DNA of 64,000 bases from Molanna angustata (taxonomy: Eukaryota; Arthropoda; Insecta; Trichoptera; Molannidae), in contig OY754969.1 in NCBI GenBank assembly GCA_963576475.1, positions 29,177,388 through 29,241,387 on the forward strand, written 5' to 3'. The stretch's first letter is position 1. The number at the start of each line of letters is the position of its first letter. Under the pieces are notes generated by a model. That model had not been told where the DNA came from. It did not search any database and saw only the letters and a program-made list of their open reading frames with translations. Positions 26,534 to 39,346 of the stretch are shown here, one piece after another. The position numbers and the translations under genes are program-made.

Positions 26534-27105
26534 ACTAAGTAAGTATAACACATTGGAAAACAGATAATACCAAGTGGATATAACACACTGTAAAACAGAT
26601 AATACTACGTAGGTATAACACACTGTAAAACAGATAATACTACGTAGATATAACACACTGTTAAACAGATAATACCAAGTGGGTATAACACACTGTAAAA
26701 CAGATAATACTAAATAGGTATAACACACTGTAAAGCAGATAATACCAAGTGGGTATAACATACTGTAAAACAGATAATACTACGTAGGTATAACACATTG
26801 TAAAACAGAAAATACTGAGTAGGTATAACACACTGTAAAACAGATAATACCAAGTGGATATAACACACTGTAAAACAGATAATACTACGAAGGTATAACA
26901 CACTGTAAAACAGATAATACTACGTAGGTATAACACACTGTTAAACAGATAATACCATGTGGGTATAACCCACTGTAAAACAGAAAATACTGAGTAGGTA
27001 TAACACACTGTAAAACAGAAAATACTGAGAAGGTATAACCCACTGTAAAACAGAAAATACTGAGAAGGTATAACCCACTGTAAAACAGAAAATACTAAAT
27101 ACACT
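26534..27105. repeat. 35-bp minisatellite, about 16 units
   Basis: Tandem units of about 35 bp (AGGTATAACACACTGTAAAA then CAGATAATACTACGT) with variants CCAAGTGG, TGAGTAGG and TGAGAAGG that recur in blocks. The variants show that multi-unit blocks were copied. The long minus-strand open frames over it are repeat by-products. Confidence 0.96.
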
Positions 27106-27593
27106 TCAGAATATACTACTCTGGATTACTCTGAAAATGGACCAAATGCAAAAGTTACTACTTGTTTATCGTGCAGGTAGAAAGAAAAATAAACCAAGAA
27201 ATATCTTTTGACTTATTTGACAAATTAAGGGCACTTAATTTTTAAATAGACTACTGTATATGATCCTGGGATCATAATATGATTGAGATTGGGATCTATA
27301 ATATGATTCAATATTCACTGAACTATTTCCATTTTAAATAAATCTGAGTGCAGAACCCATAATATTCGCGGTCAGTTTTGAACAAAGGACTTCTTTCTTG
27401 ACTTGTACGTCTCTATATACCATTGACCTCCCATCATTCTTTTCAAACCAACAATCCATTTGCATGTAATTTTCCCGAGTTTGTGCGGTCAGTTCTCTGT
27501 CGCCACTCCATGGCACTCTTGGTACGTCGATCATCCGTTGTACTACCTTGTACGTTGTACAAAAATAATAATTTATGAAATATATTAATTTAT
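27106..27593. other. Unassigned, contains an open frame of unknown nature
   Basis: A minus-strand open frame (27534-27334, 66 codons) has a coding-like composition (for example PRVPWSGDRELTAQTRE) compared with its AT-rich flanks, but I recognise no family and no clear splice pair. It may be a remnant of an old mobile element. Confidence 0.3.
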
Positions 27594-27609
27594 AATTAAT
27601 AAAGAAAAT

Positions 27610-27887
27610 AAGAGTGGTGATAACCTAGCGGTAAGGTTGTCGCTTCACATGCGTGAGGTCGACGGTTCGAATCTGGGCGGGGCACGCACCTCTGAATTTT
27701 CAAAAAAATCTATGTGCGAATTTATATCACTAGCTATGTGTAGCCATGATCCAATTCGTCTGGTTCCCCTTTCTAAGGGTTACGAAGGTCAGATGGCAGT
27801 CGCTTCAATGTAATAACCAGACTCGCCAATTCAAGGATCATGGTCAAAGCGTACCACGATAGAAATGGGACATATAAGGGGAAATAA
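27610..27887 (+). mobile_element. tRNA-derived SINE, family C, with 16-bp target-site duplication
   Basis: The tRNA-like head (GTGGTGATAACCTAGCGGTA, anticodon-loop-like TTCACAT, B box CGGTTCGAATC) resembles a valine tRNA (CAC). A body of about 200 bp follows (TATGTGTAGCCATGATCC, GGTTACGAAGGTCAGATGGC) and ends near GGGACATATAAGGGG. The 16-bp AATTAATAAAGAAAAT occurs on both sides (27594-27609 and 27888-27903), so both ends are fixed. The perfect duplication suggests a fairly recent insertion. Confidence 0.88.
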
Positions 27888-27903
27888 AATTAATAAAGAA
27901 AAT

Positions 27904-28190
27904 GAATGCTAATGATATCCTGGACCGACATGGTGAGCAACGTTGAAGTCTTGCGTAGAGTTAATACTGACAGACAGTTGTTCATGACAGTCAAGTTCCG
28001 TAAGACTTCATATTTTGGTCACATAATGAGAGGCGAAAAATACACGATATTACAGGAAGCTGGTATCCTGGCTCCATAACATTCGGGAGTGGACCGGAAT
28101 GAGGCGTGTGGATTACTTGTTCCGCACCGCACAGTCGTCAACGTCGGGGGGAGCCGACAGGACACATAGAGGAGAAGAGGAAAGAAAAAA
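27904..28190 (+). mobile_element. RTE-like LINE 3' fragment
   Basis: The plus strand reads SWTDMVSNVEVLRRVNTD, then FRKTSYFGHIMRGEKYTILQ, the LINE C-terminal pattern seen in the other RTE-like copies, followed by IREWTG-like and YLF(R/P)-like sequence in shifted frames. It is truncated and frameshifted. The TSD of the adjacent SINE C overlaps its first bases (27904 onwards), so the SINE inserted next to or at its boundary. Confidence 0.7.
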
Positions 28191-28221
28191 AGAGTTAACA
28201 TTATGTCGCGTAAGTTGTTCA

Positions 28222-29031
28222 ATTTTTATTTAATTGGTATAATCTGTGATTTTATCTCCCTTGTGAAAAATAAAACAATGAGTAAATTTTAAACATTTAA
28301 TAGTAAGAATATACAAATATTTACAATGATCTAAGTTAAATTAATTAGTTATTTTTATTTATAGCTAGAATAAATTTTTTGAACCTCTCACATTGTGATA
28401 CGATTTCTATGTCTAATTATTTCATATTGTTTTTGATAGTATATATTATCGAGTAATATAAATAAATTTTTATATTTTGAAGTATAATTAATTATTTTAA
28501 CACTTATGCCTACTTTATGATTTGGTTATCAAAACGAAATAAAATGGTATATACGCTTAAAATAAATTCATGTACGTTTTATTAAACATTCTGTACAGTT
28601 AATATAATAGCATACCTTTAGATAAGTAAAATTCATAATATATAATTATAATGCATTCCACATAATAACTTCTTTTGCGTTTTTGTGTTGGTAAGCTTGT
28701 ATAGTTAAAAAAATCTGGCGAAATTATGTCAACGGAATTGCTAGAATTTGAAATATTTCGCCACTCTGTAAATTTATAGACACTACTATTTTAAATATAT
28801 TAAAAACTCGTATTATTTATTTAAGGGGTATGTCAAAAATAACGTATATTATTCTTGCTTTGTGACAACTACTGCAGAGTTAATTTATCAAACTAAGCGT
28901 GATCCATGTGTTGTCACATCTGGCGAAGTTTAGTTTCTTCCATCTGAGAACACTAAGAAGTCATACCAATGCAAAGATAAAAAAAGAATTATTAAGTGAA
29001 ACGGTCGATAGTAAAGATATTTTTTATACTT
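28222..29031. other. Unassigned AT-rich sequence
   Basis: No exon or repeat end is recognised in about 0.8 kb. Confidence 0.5.
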
Positions 29032-29170
29032 ACTAGTTGCATGATATCCAACTGTCGATGGCGATAGTATGTATAATTGAAGAATACGTACCAATCTATT
29101 AACACTTAAACACAAATTAATAAATAATTTTAAGATATTTTGTTTTCTATATAAAACATGTAGGTATGTA

Positions 29171-29993
29171 GGGGAAAGGTCGCTAAAGTGACCCAGGCAG
29201 GTAAAGTGGTCATTGAATATTACACAGAAATTCAGATGTCGCCATAGATTTAAACCAATATAAACTATTCATTAGCCGACGACATATTGTTCCAGTGACA
29301 GGCGACACGCTCAGTTCGCGGGAAAAAAAAATATTGCAAAAAAGGTGAATTCTGTGGTCCTGATCTAAGGTGAGCTATTTAATCTTTGAATCCAATATCA
29401 GTACTGAATGTAAATATAAAATATTTCAATATTATAACGGTTATCTATCGAACTAATTAAAGTAGTGTAAACAAAGTCCGTTTAACCTCATTTGACATTT
29501 TTGGTTATTTTTTTTTCAATGTTTTCCATTACGGGTAAAGTGGTCCACTTAGGGTGTAGGTAAAGTGACCTGGTAGGCCACTTTACCCGCTTTAGTAGTA
29601 TTTTCGTCATTTTTCAAAATATTTCATTTTAGACATGCTAAATACGTATAAATGAACGTCGCAGCAGCTGACATTATATGACTGATATTGGATCTTATTT
29701 AATTTCTTAGATTAAATAATGAAAAAAAAATGATATATAAATGCACTTACTTTAATACTTGTTGTTAGTATGCCACTTTACCTGACCTGGGTAGGTAAAG
29801 TGGCCAATTTCCCATTTTAATTTTAAATTAAGAATATTCTTAAACTTTTTGATATAAGTAAAAATAACAGTTCGATTTTTAACCTTCATTAGTTTTTAAG
29901 TATACCCACGTAATTTAATGTTTAAAAATGTTGATATTTTTGAAAAAAGTAGTCATTCAAAGCTTAAGGTGGCCACCTTACCCGTCCTTCCCC
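29171..29993. mobile_element. TA-flanked MITE nested in the foldback element
   Basis: 823 bp bounded by TA on both sides (29169-29170 and 29994-29995), with imperfect terminal inverted repeats GGGGAAAGGTCGCTAAAGTG and, from the right end, GGGGAAGGACGGGTAAGGTG. Motifs GGTAAAGTGG / CCACTTTACC recur internally. The related element at 1355-1390 has the uninterrupted sequence GTAGGTATGTATGTCAAG, which is the empty site. TA duplication is the hallmark of Tc1/mariner-type elements; the assignment follows from that and there is no transposase. Confidence 0.88.
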
Positions 29994-30000
29994 TATGTCA

Positions 30001-30115
30001 GGATAAGATAGTATGGAGGTCAAAAACAGACTGACCTCCATACTATCTTATCAGGATAAGATAGTATGGAGGTCAAAAACAGACTGACCTCCATACTATC
30101 TTATCCTAACATACT
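30001..30115. repeat. Tandemly duplicated perfect hairpin
   Basis: GGATAAGATAGTATGGAGGT / ACCTCCATACTATCTTATC palindromes with an AAAAACAGACTG-type loop occur twice in direct succession. It is the central inverted repeat of the family F element, duplicated as a unit. Confidence 0.9.
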
Positions 30116-30259
30116 TACCTACATGTTTTATATAGAAAACAAAATATCTTAAAATTATTTATTAATTTGTGTTTAAGTGTTAATAGTTTGGTACGTATTC
30201 TTCAATTATACATACTATCGCCATCGACAGTTGGATCTCATGTGTTACATGCAACTAGT

Positions 30260-30512
30260 ATCGAAATAATACCCATATTTCAATATAATAAAATATATAT
30301 TATATTAAGTAGGGTTGTATAATCGTGATATATATTAAACACATTAATTGACATAATATGAACTTAGCTCCTACTAAATACATAGATTCGAATTACGGAA
30401 GTTGTTTGAGAAAAATATATGAAAAAGTTGAGGTCCCGTAAGCAGAACCTATTCTTGCAATTAGGATGTTACATTTTTCTTAAAGAACTCCCGTAATACA
30501 ACACTATTTGTT
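30260..30512. other. Unassigned spacer
   Basis: AT-rich spacer between two mobile elements; nothing recognised. Confidence 0.4.
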
Positions 30513-30577
30513 TTAAGAGGGTGACTGCTGCCAACGTACCTATTTTTTCAATTTGATATACCATCATTATTACTTAA

Positions 30578-31036
30578 GGGGCAGGGTAAGGCAATGTAGG
30601 CGAGTCAAATGCAAAATTTGAAACTATTGTATGAGAATGTACGTCCTTAAAGATTACAATCGTGTGCGCCCAAGTTAGTGAATTTGAATCGAGCGTTATA
30701 TAAAATACTATGGTTTATTTGATATAAAAAAAAAAAACTAAGAAGATTGTGTGAATACGTATCGAGCCAATGTTTAGATTTATAAATTATCTATCATTTA
30801 AAGAAACATTTATGTTTCTAAGCCTTATAAGTTTTGAGTTATGGATAAAAAATCTGAGAAAACAGGTATTATTAAAAAAAATACTATGAACAAAGTACAC
30901 AAAATTAAAAAAAGTGTATCGGGCCAATGTATAGACAAATAATGAGAAAATAATATATATTTTTGTTGAAGACGTAACTTTTAAGAGTAAGGCGTAATGA
31001 GCTTCCAAAAAGTACCTTGGAGCCTATCCCGTCACC
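30578..31036. mobile_element. TTAA-flanked insert within the left inverted repeat
   Basis: 459 bp bounded by TTAA at 30574-30577 and 31037-31040, with imperfect ends GGGGCAGGGTAAGGC and (right, inverted) GGTGACGGGATAGGC. The other end of the host element at about 34825-34855 reads straight through the same position, giving an empty-site paralog. It looks like a piggyBac-type MITE with no coding capacity. Confidence 0.8.
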
Positions 31037-31195
31037 TTAACGAATCATTTTGAAAAAAATAACCTAGTTAGTTTGGATATTAATAAAGAGAAATATACCT
31101 TAACTTTTTGATTATGTTCTGCATATATTCTTGTAGGAAAATAATAAGCATACCCCGATTTTAGACATTTATCTTAAATTTCTAAAAAAATTTAA

Positions 31196-31440
31196 GGTAT
31201 AGAACAATATTTTTTTTTATAAATTAAAGAAGAACAAAATACCTGGTAAAATATGATATGACGTTGCATTAACGCATCAAGTTAAGTAAATAAACCAAAA
31301 AAACTTTTATTACGCAATGGCGCTGAATGGAAAATAAATGTTTTTTTAGGTTTATTTACTAAACCTGAAGCATTAATGCAACGTCACATCATATTTTTCT
31401 AGATATTTTTGTCTTCTTTAATTTAAAAAAAAATATATTA
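31196..31440. mobile_element. Palindromic MITE-like hairpin
   Basis: Arms of about 95 bp (left around 31205-31300, right around 31340-31435) are inverse complements with few mismatches. Both hold AAATATGAT(A/G)TGACGTTGCA and TTAA(A)GAAGA. The loop of about 45 bp contains GCAATGGCGCTGAATGGAAA. No coding capacity or clear duplication was determined. Confidence 0.75.
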
Positions 31441-32202
31441 CTCTACGCCTTATAGTTTATTAAAATCAACAATCGCTGTCAACGTTAATTCAGTTGCAAT
31501 ATGGATTTCGAGGAGGAAACATTATTTATTCTACTATAAAATAACTGACCTACATGGGCACATCCAACATTGAAAATACTGAATATTTCACACTTTTGTA
31601 TCCATTACAGAAAAATACAACAAAATCTTTTTAACTGATGTCAATGAAGAACTGACTCATATTTAATTTTATTTATTTTGTTCTTTTTATTTTTTTAAAT
31701 ATATTATTTCATATTTTATTTATTTATGAAATAAAAAATGAAATAAAAATTAGGAAACGGACACCGTTATAAGAAAAAGTATTTCTCCTAAAGAAAGTCT
31801 AGCAATTGTAGTGGTCAGATTGAAGAAGTTGTGTATTGCTGTCACAACTAATCTAAGAATTTAGCTACACGGCGAAATTCGACCGCAATCCGACTGCTCA
31901 TTTTGGCTACGACTGCTCAAGCGGTTAGTGTTTTGTAAACAAGAATTTTGCACTGGAACTGCAAACATCCGTGCTGCAACAGTTTGAAACAGCCAACCCC
32001 GACTGTTTCAAGCACTTTCTATGGCGACCCATAGTCTTTTAACATTTTATAAATAACAATTGAGTGAAAAATCCATATATTATTTATAATCCGAATGACA
32101 CATCATGCCAATCAAAATATTTAGAAACCAGAGGAAGCAGCTATCTTAAATGCGCTGGAAGAGATTGCAGAGATGTTGAGTTTATTAAAGAATACTATAT
32201 AT

Positions 32203-32825
32203 CAGGGGTGGCCAACCGGTTGATCGCGATCGATCTGTCGATCGCGACTATTAGTCCAGTCGATCGTGGCAAGGCAAAAAATATAAACATACATAAATAC
32301 GTAGAACAGATTGCGCAACGTAATCACCAACTGCTGCACCCATCACGTTACGTTCACGTTGTCACGTTACTTTATTTATCTAGATTTCTGGGCATTGGTT
32401 TCCAACGAGAAATATCCATGTTTGAAGAAATGTGTTGAACAATATTGCATTTGTGTTTTGGTTCAACATATTTATGTGAGTCAGCATTTTCCTACTCAAA
32501 GCAAACAAAAAATAAACACCGTTCTCGCTTGACAGACGCTCATACACTGGATTCTTTAAGGTTAGCAATTTCCAACTACAAACCTGATTTTGCTAATCTA
32601 ACGGAAGATGCTCAGACGCAGTGCTCACACTAATATACAAGTAGTTACTAAGAATAATTTTCAGTTTTATGTTTTCCCTCTTAATAAAATTTAAAAAATA
32701 CTACTTAATTGTGTACTGAACCATGCTGTTTCATTTTAAATTTCAAGAAGTATGTAATTGGTAGATCGCACAGGGCTTCCTCAGTAAACAGTAGATCTTG
32801 GATCTAATCAAGTCGGCCACCCCTG
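32203..32825 (+). mobile_element. hAT transposon remnant with 8-bp TSD
   Basis: Terminal inverted repeats CAGGGGTGGCCAAC and (right, inverted) CAGGGGTGGCCGAC enclose 623 bp. The 8-bp CTATATAT is duplicated exactly at 32195-32202 and 32826-32833, as expected for hAT. The interior keeps a piece of the transposase C-terminal dimerisation region: FGSTYLCESAFSYSKQ in the plus frame at about 32450, then RSRLTDAHTLDSLRLAISNY. An upstream fragment in another frame has WALVSNEKYPCLKK. Most of the transposase is deleted, so the copy is non-autonomous. Sub-terminal GATCGCGATCGAT repeats lie at the left end. Confidence 0.92.
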
Positions 32826-32833
32826 CTATATAT

Positions 32834-34180
32834 AATATATTATCATGCAAGTATTAATAACAAAAGCGTTGTTCCTATCTAAAGATCTGCAACCATACTA
32901 TGGATAGTATGCCATGTCCTAGTAGACTTGCATAGTATGGTGAAAATGAATACATTATCACACTGCCTACAGTTATAAGCAAATAACTTGAGAAATCACA
33001 TGGGCTGCGTAGAGCGTCAATTTGGGTATTTTGCTTAGGTTGTACACCTATATGCAACCATCCACGATGAAAATTCTCAAGTAATTCCCTCAAGAGTATA
33101 CTTACTCTATTTTGATATAAGTATATTTACTTTGTTTTATTTTTTTTCACATGGAGAAAATGTATTTGCAGTCTAAATGAGGTTTGATAAATATATAGTA
33201 TGCAGACAAGTTCATTGAATATAAATATTTTTTTTTTACTATCATAGTTCACTATCAGGATTATTCAGCCCTTATGGTTTTAACACAAACTACATTGTTA
33301 ACATTAATAATATGTATATTGATAACACTAATAACATATTGACCCTTCTTCTTGTTACTCTAGGATTTGTGTTAAAATATAACTTGTTTAATATCGTTGG
33401 GACATAAAGTTAACCGTTTATGATTTTAAGCAACACAAACAGAACGGCCAACTCTCTCCTCCTGCACAGGCTGTTCATTCCAAAGAATAAGTTAATTGAT
33501 TGTGTCACACTGAATTTCCATTGAAATCCTTATATTCTTTAGTTAATATCATAGTGAGGTGACCAGACAGTTGAGCAGTTGATATTCAATGATGCTGAGA
33601 GTATAGTGCAATGATTATCTATTTATTTAATTTGTGTATGGTCATAGTATGGGTAGGCTATAGTTAGTCTACATATAAAGCCTAATATTCTGTATGCTTT
33701 CCCCAGCATGGCATCAACATGAATATTAAACAACAATCCAATATCAAACGATTGACTCACACTTTTCAAATGGGTGTATGTTAATGTTACATATTTATGT
33801 AGATATTTATTTTATTATTTGTGAATGTTATAAACTGACATTAACTAATATTGAAGTTATGAGTTATTTATATTAGTTATATTAACTAATACATACATAC
33901 CTAAACACAATAACCATATTGGGGCAGAGAAAACCAAACACCACAAAACCAATCTTGACAAATCAATGATCTTGACATAATTGGACATAATACATTCTTT
34001 ACATTCATTAATTGCCCCATTATGGTCTCTTATTATTCATCCAGCTTTAACATCAAAATAGTATAAACATCTTTACATTACATCTCAAATGTAAATATTA
34101 GCAAATTAACACAAGATATTTGTGAATAATAATGATAAGCTTTGACGAATATCTCATCTTAATTCAACTTAATTCAATTA
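32834..34180. other. Unassigned interior of the TTAA composite
   Basis: AT-rich. A stretch at 32990-33085 (AAATCACATGGGCTGCGTAG ... GAAAATTCTCAAGTAATTCC) is a diverged copy of sequence at 40890-41005 and partly 23480-23515, an unnamed dispersed repeat. No gene is recognised. Confidence 0.45.
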
Positions 34181-34370
34181 TTTTTCAGTGTCACATGTCT
34201 AATTTGACGAGTATTATACTTTACTTAATCATTTTTTAATGTGACATATCATATTTGGCGAGAATTATACTTTATATAATATTTTTTTTTAATATATCGT
34301 GTCAAATTTGAGAAATATTAATATTTTTATGTATAAAATGTCAAATTTGACAGATGCCAAATACAAAATG
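34180..34370. repeat. Diverged tandem repeat, about 65-70 bp unit
   Basis: Three imperfect units each containing TGTCA(C/A)AT-like, (A/T)TTTGACGAG and ATTATACTTTA elements. Confidence 0.6.
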
Positions 34371-34409
34371 TCCGTATAGGTACCTGTTACTCGGTAAAAT
34401 TTAAACAAG

Positions 34410-34642
34410 TACATTGCTATTGGTAAGCAACTTCATTCTAACAGTATTATATTCGCAAATAATAACCAAGTGCAACTTTGTTATTTTTAATCATGTATAG
34501 GTCAATAATTACCAACATGACTTTTTACATTGCTATTGGTAACCAACTACACGTTAACAGTATTCAATTGTTAGATAATAGCCAAGTGCAACTTTGTTAT
34601 TTTTAATCATATATTGGTTAATAACTACCAATATGACTTTAA
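34410..34642. repeat. Tandem duplication, 116 bp unit
   Basis: Two copies, starting at 34411 and 34527, of ACATTGCTATTGGTAA ... CCAAGTGCAACTTTGTTATT ... ACCAA(C/T)ATGAC. They are about 85-90 percent alike by eye and lie just inside the right inverted repeat of the composite. Confidence 0.8.
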
Positions 34643-34883
34643 CCGAGCCAAAAAGGTACTTTGCTAACTTTAGATTTTTTTCAGTGTGACGAACGTTGAA
34701 AATCGGGGTATGCCATTATTTTTCTACAAGAATTTATACAGAACATTATCAAAAAGTTAAGGTATATTTTTGTTTATTAATACCCAAACTATCTAAATTA
34801 TTTTTTTCAAAACGATTTGATAAGAAATAATTATGGTATATCAAATTGAAAAATAGGTACGTTGGCAGCAGTCCCCCCCTTAA

Positions 34884-36752
<1,869 letters not shown>

Positions 36753-39130
36753 TCAATAACAGAGCCACCTATCGTATCCAAACTATCCCACATTTCATTC
36801 CGAAACCAACCATATAAATTTAGAAAATTTAATTGAAATCGTTTTGGCGGTTTCGGATATTAGCGTGTACGAATATATTAGTGACACGAGATTTTAATAT
36901 ATTAAGAAAAGATAATGTACTGATTTTGACAATACATATTTCATTATTATATGTACCTATAAGAAATTGTGTTAAATTATAACAATTTTCTTTAATTGAT
37001 CTGTCATTCACAAATAGATTAACAAAATTCGTATATACCTACACACATAGAAATGTTATTTACTAAAGATTTTTTCTACACAGCTTTTTGCATCGTATAT
37101 ATCAGGAATTATATAGGCATATGAAATAATTTATATCGGTATACCTAATGTAACTACTAAGATGCTATGTTACTACGTTTTATTAAAATTTGGTCACACT
37201 TTATAATTCAATCAGTAATTTCATGTAATATCTTTGAAATATAAACATAAAATACCTACTATTTGAATTATATACATTATATTATGTTATAAATAACAGT
37301 TGATACATAGATAGGTACTACAAATTACAATTAAGTACTAAAAAGGTTTTTTAGTAAGACTCTTTGACTTAAAATAAAAACTTTAGAAAAAGCCATATGT
37401 CTTGATTTGAATATGGGTACTTAATAATTTTCAGAATAAGGTTTCTTTACGATAGTTAATGAACTTGTGTTTATGTACAATAATATATTATAAGAGCATT
37501 TATAAACAATAACGTTTTACATGTGTGTATTTTTTGATTGATTACTTTTTCACGTATTATAGTAGTGAAAACAATACGATAAAACTATTTATATGAGATG
37601 ATAAATGAAGTTTTTAGATGGAATCAATTATTAATAAACACGAAATCTGTAATCATTATCACATCTCTAAAATTCAAGGTAAGGCTAAATATTATGTAGG
37701 TACAAGGAAAATAATTTATAAAATTAATTTTTTTTTGCATTTTGATTATAAACACAAGTAAACAATTTAGACACTTCATTCATACTTGGGTACATTTAAC
37801 TTGTTATTTTCCTTGATAGAAATTATATAGGTTTTAATGTTATTCACCTAGGATTAACTATCGTAATAAACATTAGGCGCTTATAGATATTTCTTATTAC
37901 TTGGTATCACCAATTACAAGAATATTGTGGGTTTTAGAAAATATAAGATTATTTATTATTTAAAGGCATACAAGTAAAAATAATATTTTTTGAGATGTGC
38001 AAAATGGGTACCCAAAACTCTTGGTATTTAGGTAAAATGGTAATTAGAAAAGTATTTCAAATGCAAAATACCGACCTATTTTCAAAATGCATTGAAAATA
38101 CAAAATGGTTTGTCAAGTCAATCAATGAAAAAGTACACAAGAATACAACCTTATATTATTTAATTTTTTACAATTTTGTTATTTATTTTCGCGGGACTAA
38201 TGTAGCCATCTTAAAAAATAAAAATTACTATTGAAAACTTAATCTTAGAGTGTCTAGGAAAAAAGGATGAAATCGAGATATTAGCAAAAAATCATTTAAA
38301 ATGGAAAATGCATCAAAAAAGCATTTCAAATGAAAATGGAAATCTTTGGATAGATATATGTACCTATATTTTAAAATAAATCGCAATAATTTACTTTTAA
38401 ACGAATGAAATTTTCACTAAATATTTTTATTCTTTAAGATTTTTAATTGAAAAATAAAACTCTGTCGAACTTTACGGAAACATTGATAAGTTGGAAGAAA
38501 TTGCTGTATGGCAATGAAATGTCTGCTTGCATGCAAAAAGATTTTTCAATTTTGTACGCATTAAAATAAATATCATAATATTTTGGATTTTTTGTTACTA
38601 GATGGTGTATATACATAATTTAGGTATACATAAACATCAATTTGTAAAAGTATCAGAGAGACGTATAATCTATTAAGAAAAGTCTTTGATATTTTTCAAT
38701 CTAACTTATTTATTATTCTACAATGATATTTAAACCATTATTTTAAGATTTTCATGAAAAGAAATTTCATGTTTTGTAATTCATGTTCAATTTTTCATAT
38801 TACATAATTTTAATATGTACACATTAATGCACTTAACGCCTTGCAATAAATTCATACAATCATTAATTTGGTCTAATATTGATAAAATACATAATAATTT
38901 CTTTAAAATTTTAATGTCATAATATTCGTTCTTAAAATATTAAATCACGCGTCATTCTCTGCATATTAAATTCAAATTTATCACATAGACTGTAGTCAAT
39001 CAAATTAATCTTAGGTGTATTAATAAAATATTTACGTGATCGATAAAATGTTTAAAATCCTAAAAGCGTGTAAAATCCTAAGTGAGATTTATTTTAAAAA
39101 TGAATTTCGAAACTTTCATGGTTCTCTTCA
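36753..39130. other. Unassigned AT-rich 2.4 kb
   Basis: No gene is recognised. A degenerate SINE/LINE B tail (GTTGGAAGAAATTGCTGTAT, GGCAATGAAA) lies at about 38491-38531. The open frame at 37995-38234 has no recognisable motif. Confidence 0.5.
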
Positions 39131-39200
39131 TTTGTCTAGGACTCAGCGGTCGGCGCGAAACCGTGACTCTTTGACCCCTCGAGTGTGGGTTCAAAATACA
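39131..39200 (+). other. tRNA-like segment, doubtful
   Basis: GGACTCAGCGGTCGGCGCGA followed by CTCGAGTGTGGGTTCAAAA resembles an A-box/B-box pair as in SINE heads. It does not fold into a convincing cloverleaf. It may be another degraded tRNA-derived SINE. Confidence 0.3.
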
Positions 39201-39346
39201 ACATAATTTAAGATTGAAAACCATGCGCAGAAGTCAAGTATAAATAATAAAAAATAAGTATAATGTAGAATTATCGGAAAATTCCTTGAAAAATCTCGTG
39301 GGTTACTCAGAGAAAAATATTGGACTGTTAGCATGGTTGGTAGATG

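Larger units (their letters stand above)
29032..30259. mobile_element. Foldback element, family F, both ends present
   Basis: The left end (29032, ACTAGTTGCATG...) and right end (30259, ...CATGCAACTAGT) are inverse complements over about 135-150 bp. Both contain GATATT/ATCC, ACTGTCGATGGCGATAGTAT, GAAGAATACGTACCAA and ATTTTGTTTTCTATATAAAA. The left end lacks about 10 bp (TAACACATGA) present on the right. The centre is occupied by a nested TA-flanked MITE (29171-29993) and a duplicated perfect hairpin (30001-30115). No coding sequence. Confidence 0.88.
30517..34879. mobile_element. TTAA-flanked composite with long terminal inverted repeats
   Basis: TTAA lies at 30513-30516 and 34880-34883. Inside, the two ends are inverse complements over about 200 bp: GACTGCTGCCAACGTACCTA, CAATTTGATATACCAT, ATATACCTTAACTTTTTGAT, ATAATGGCATACCCCGATTT (left end split by a later insert; left similarity ends near 31170, right near 34690). 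TTAA flanks are typical of piggyBac-type transposition. No piggyBac transposase is recognisable; the 4.4 kb interior holds other insertions (30578-31036, 31196-31440, 32203-32825) and AT-rich repeats. Two solitary copies in opposite orientation would be an alternative explanation. Confidence 0.65.

Noticed and set aside
26432..27104. Long minus-strand repetitive open frames resembling a membrane protein
   Set aside because: Translation of the 35-bp minisatellite; hydrophobicity follows from unit composition.
30517..34879. Intact piggyBac transposon
   Set aside because: TTAA and inverted ends are present, but no transposase frame is recognisable inside.
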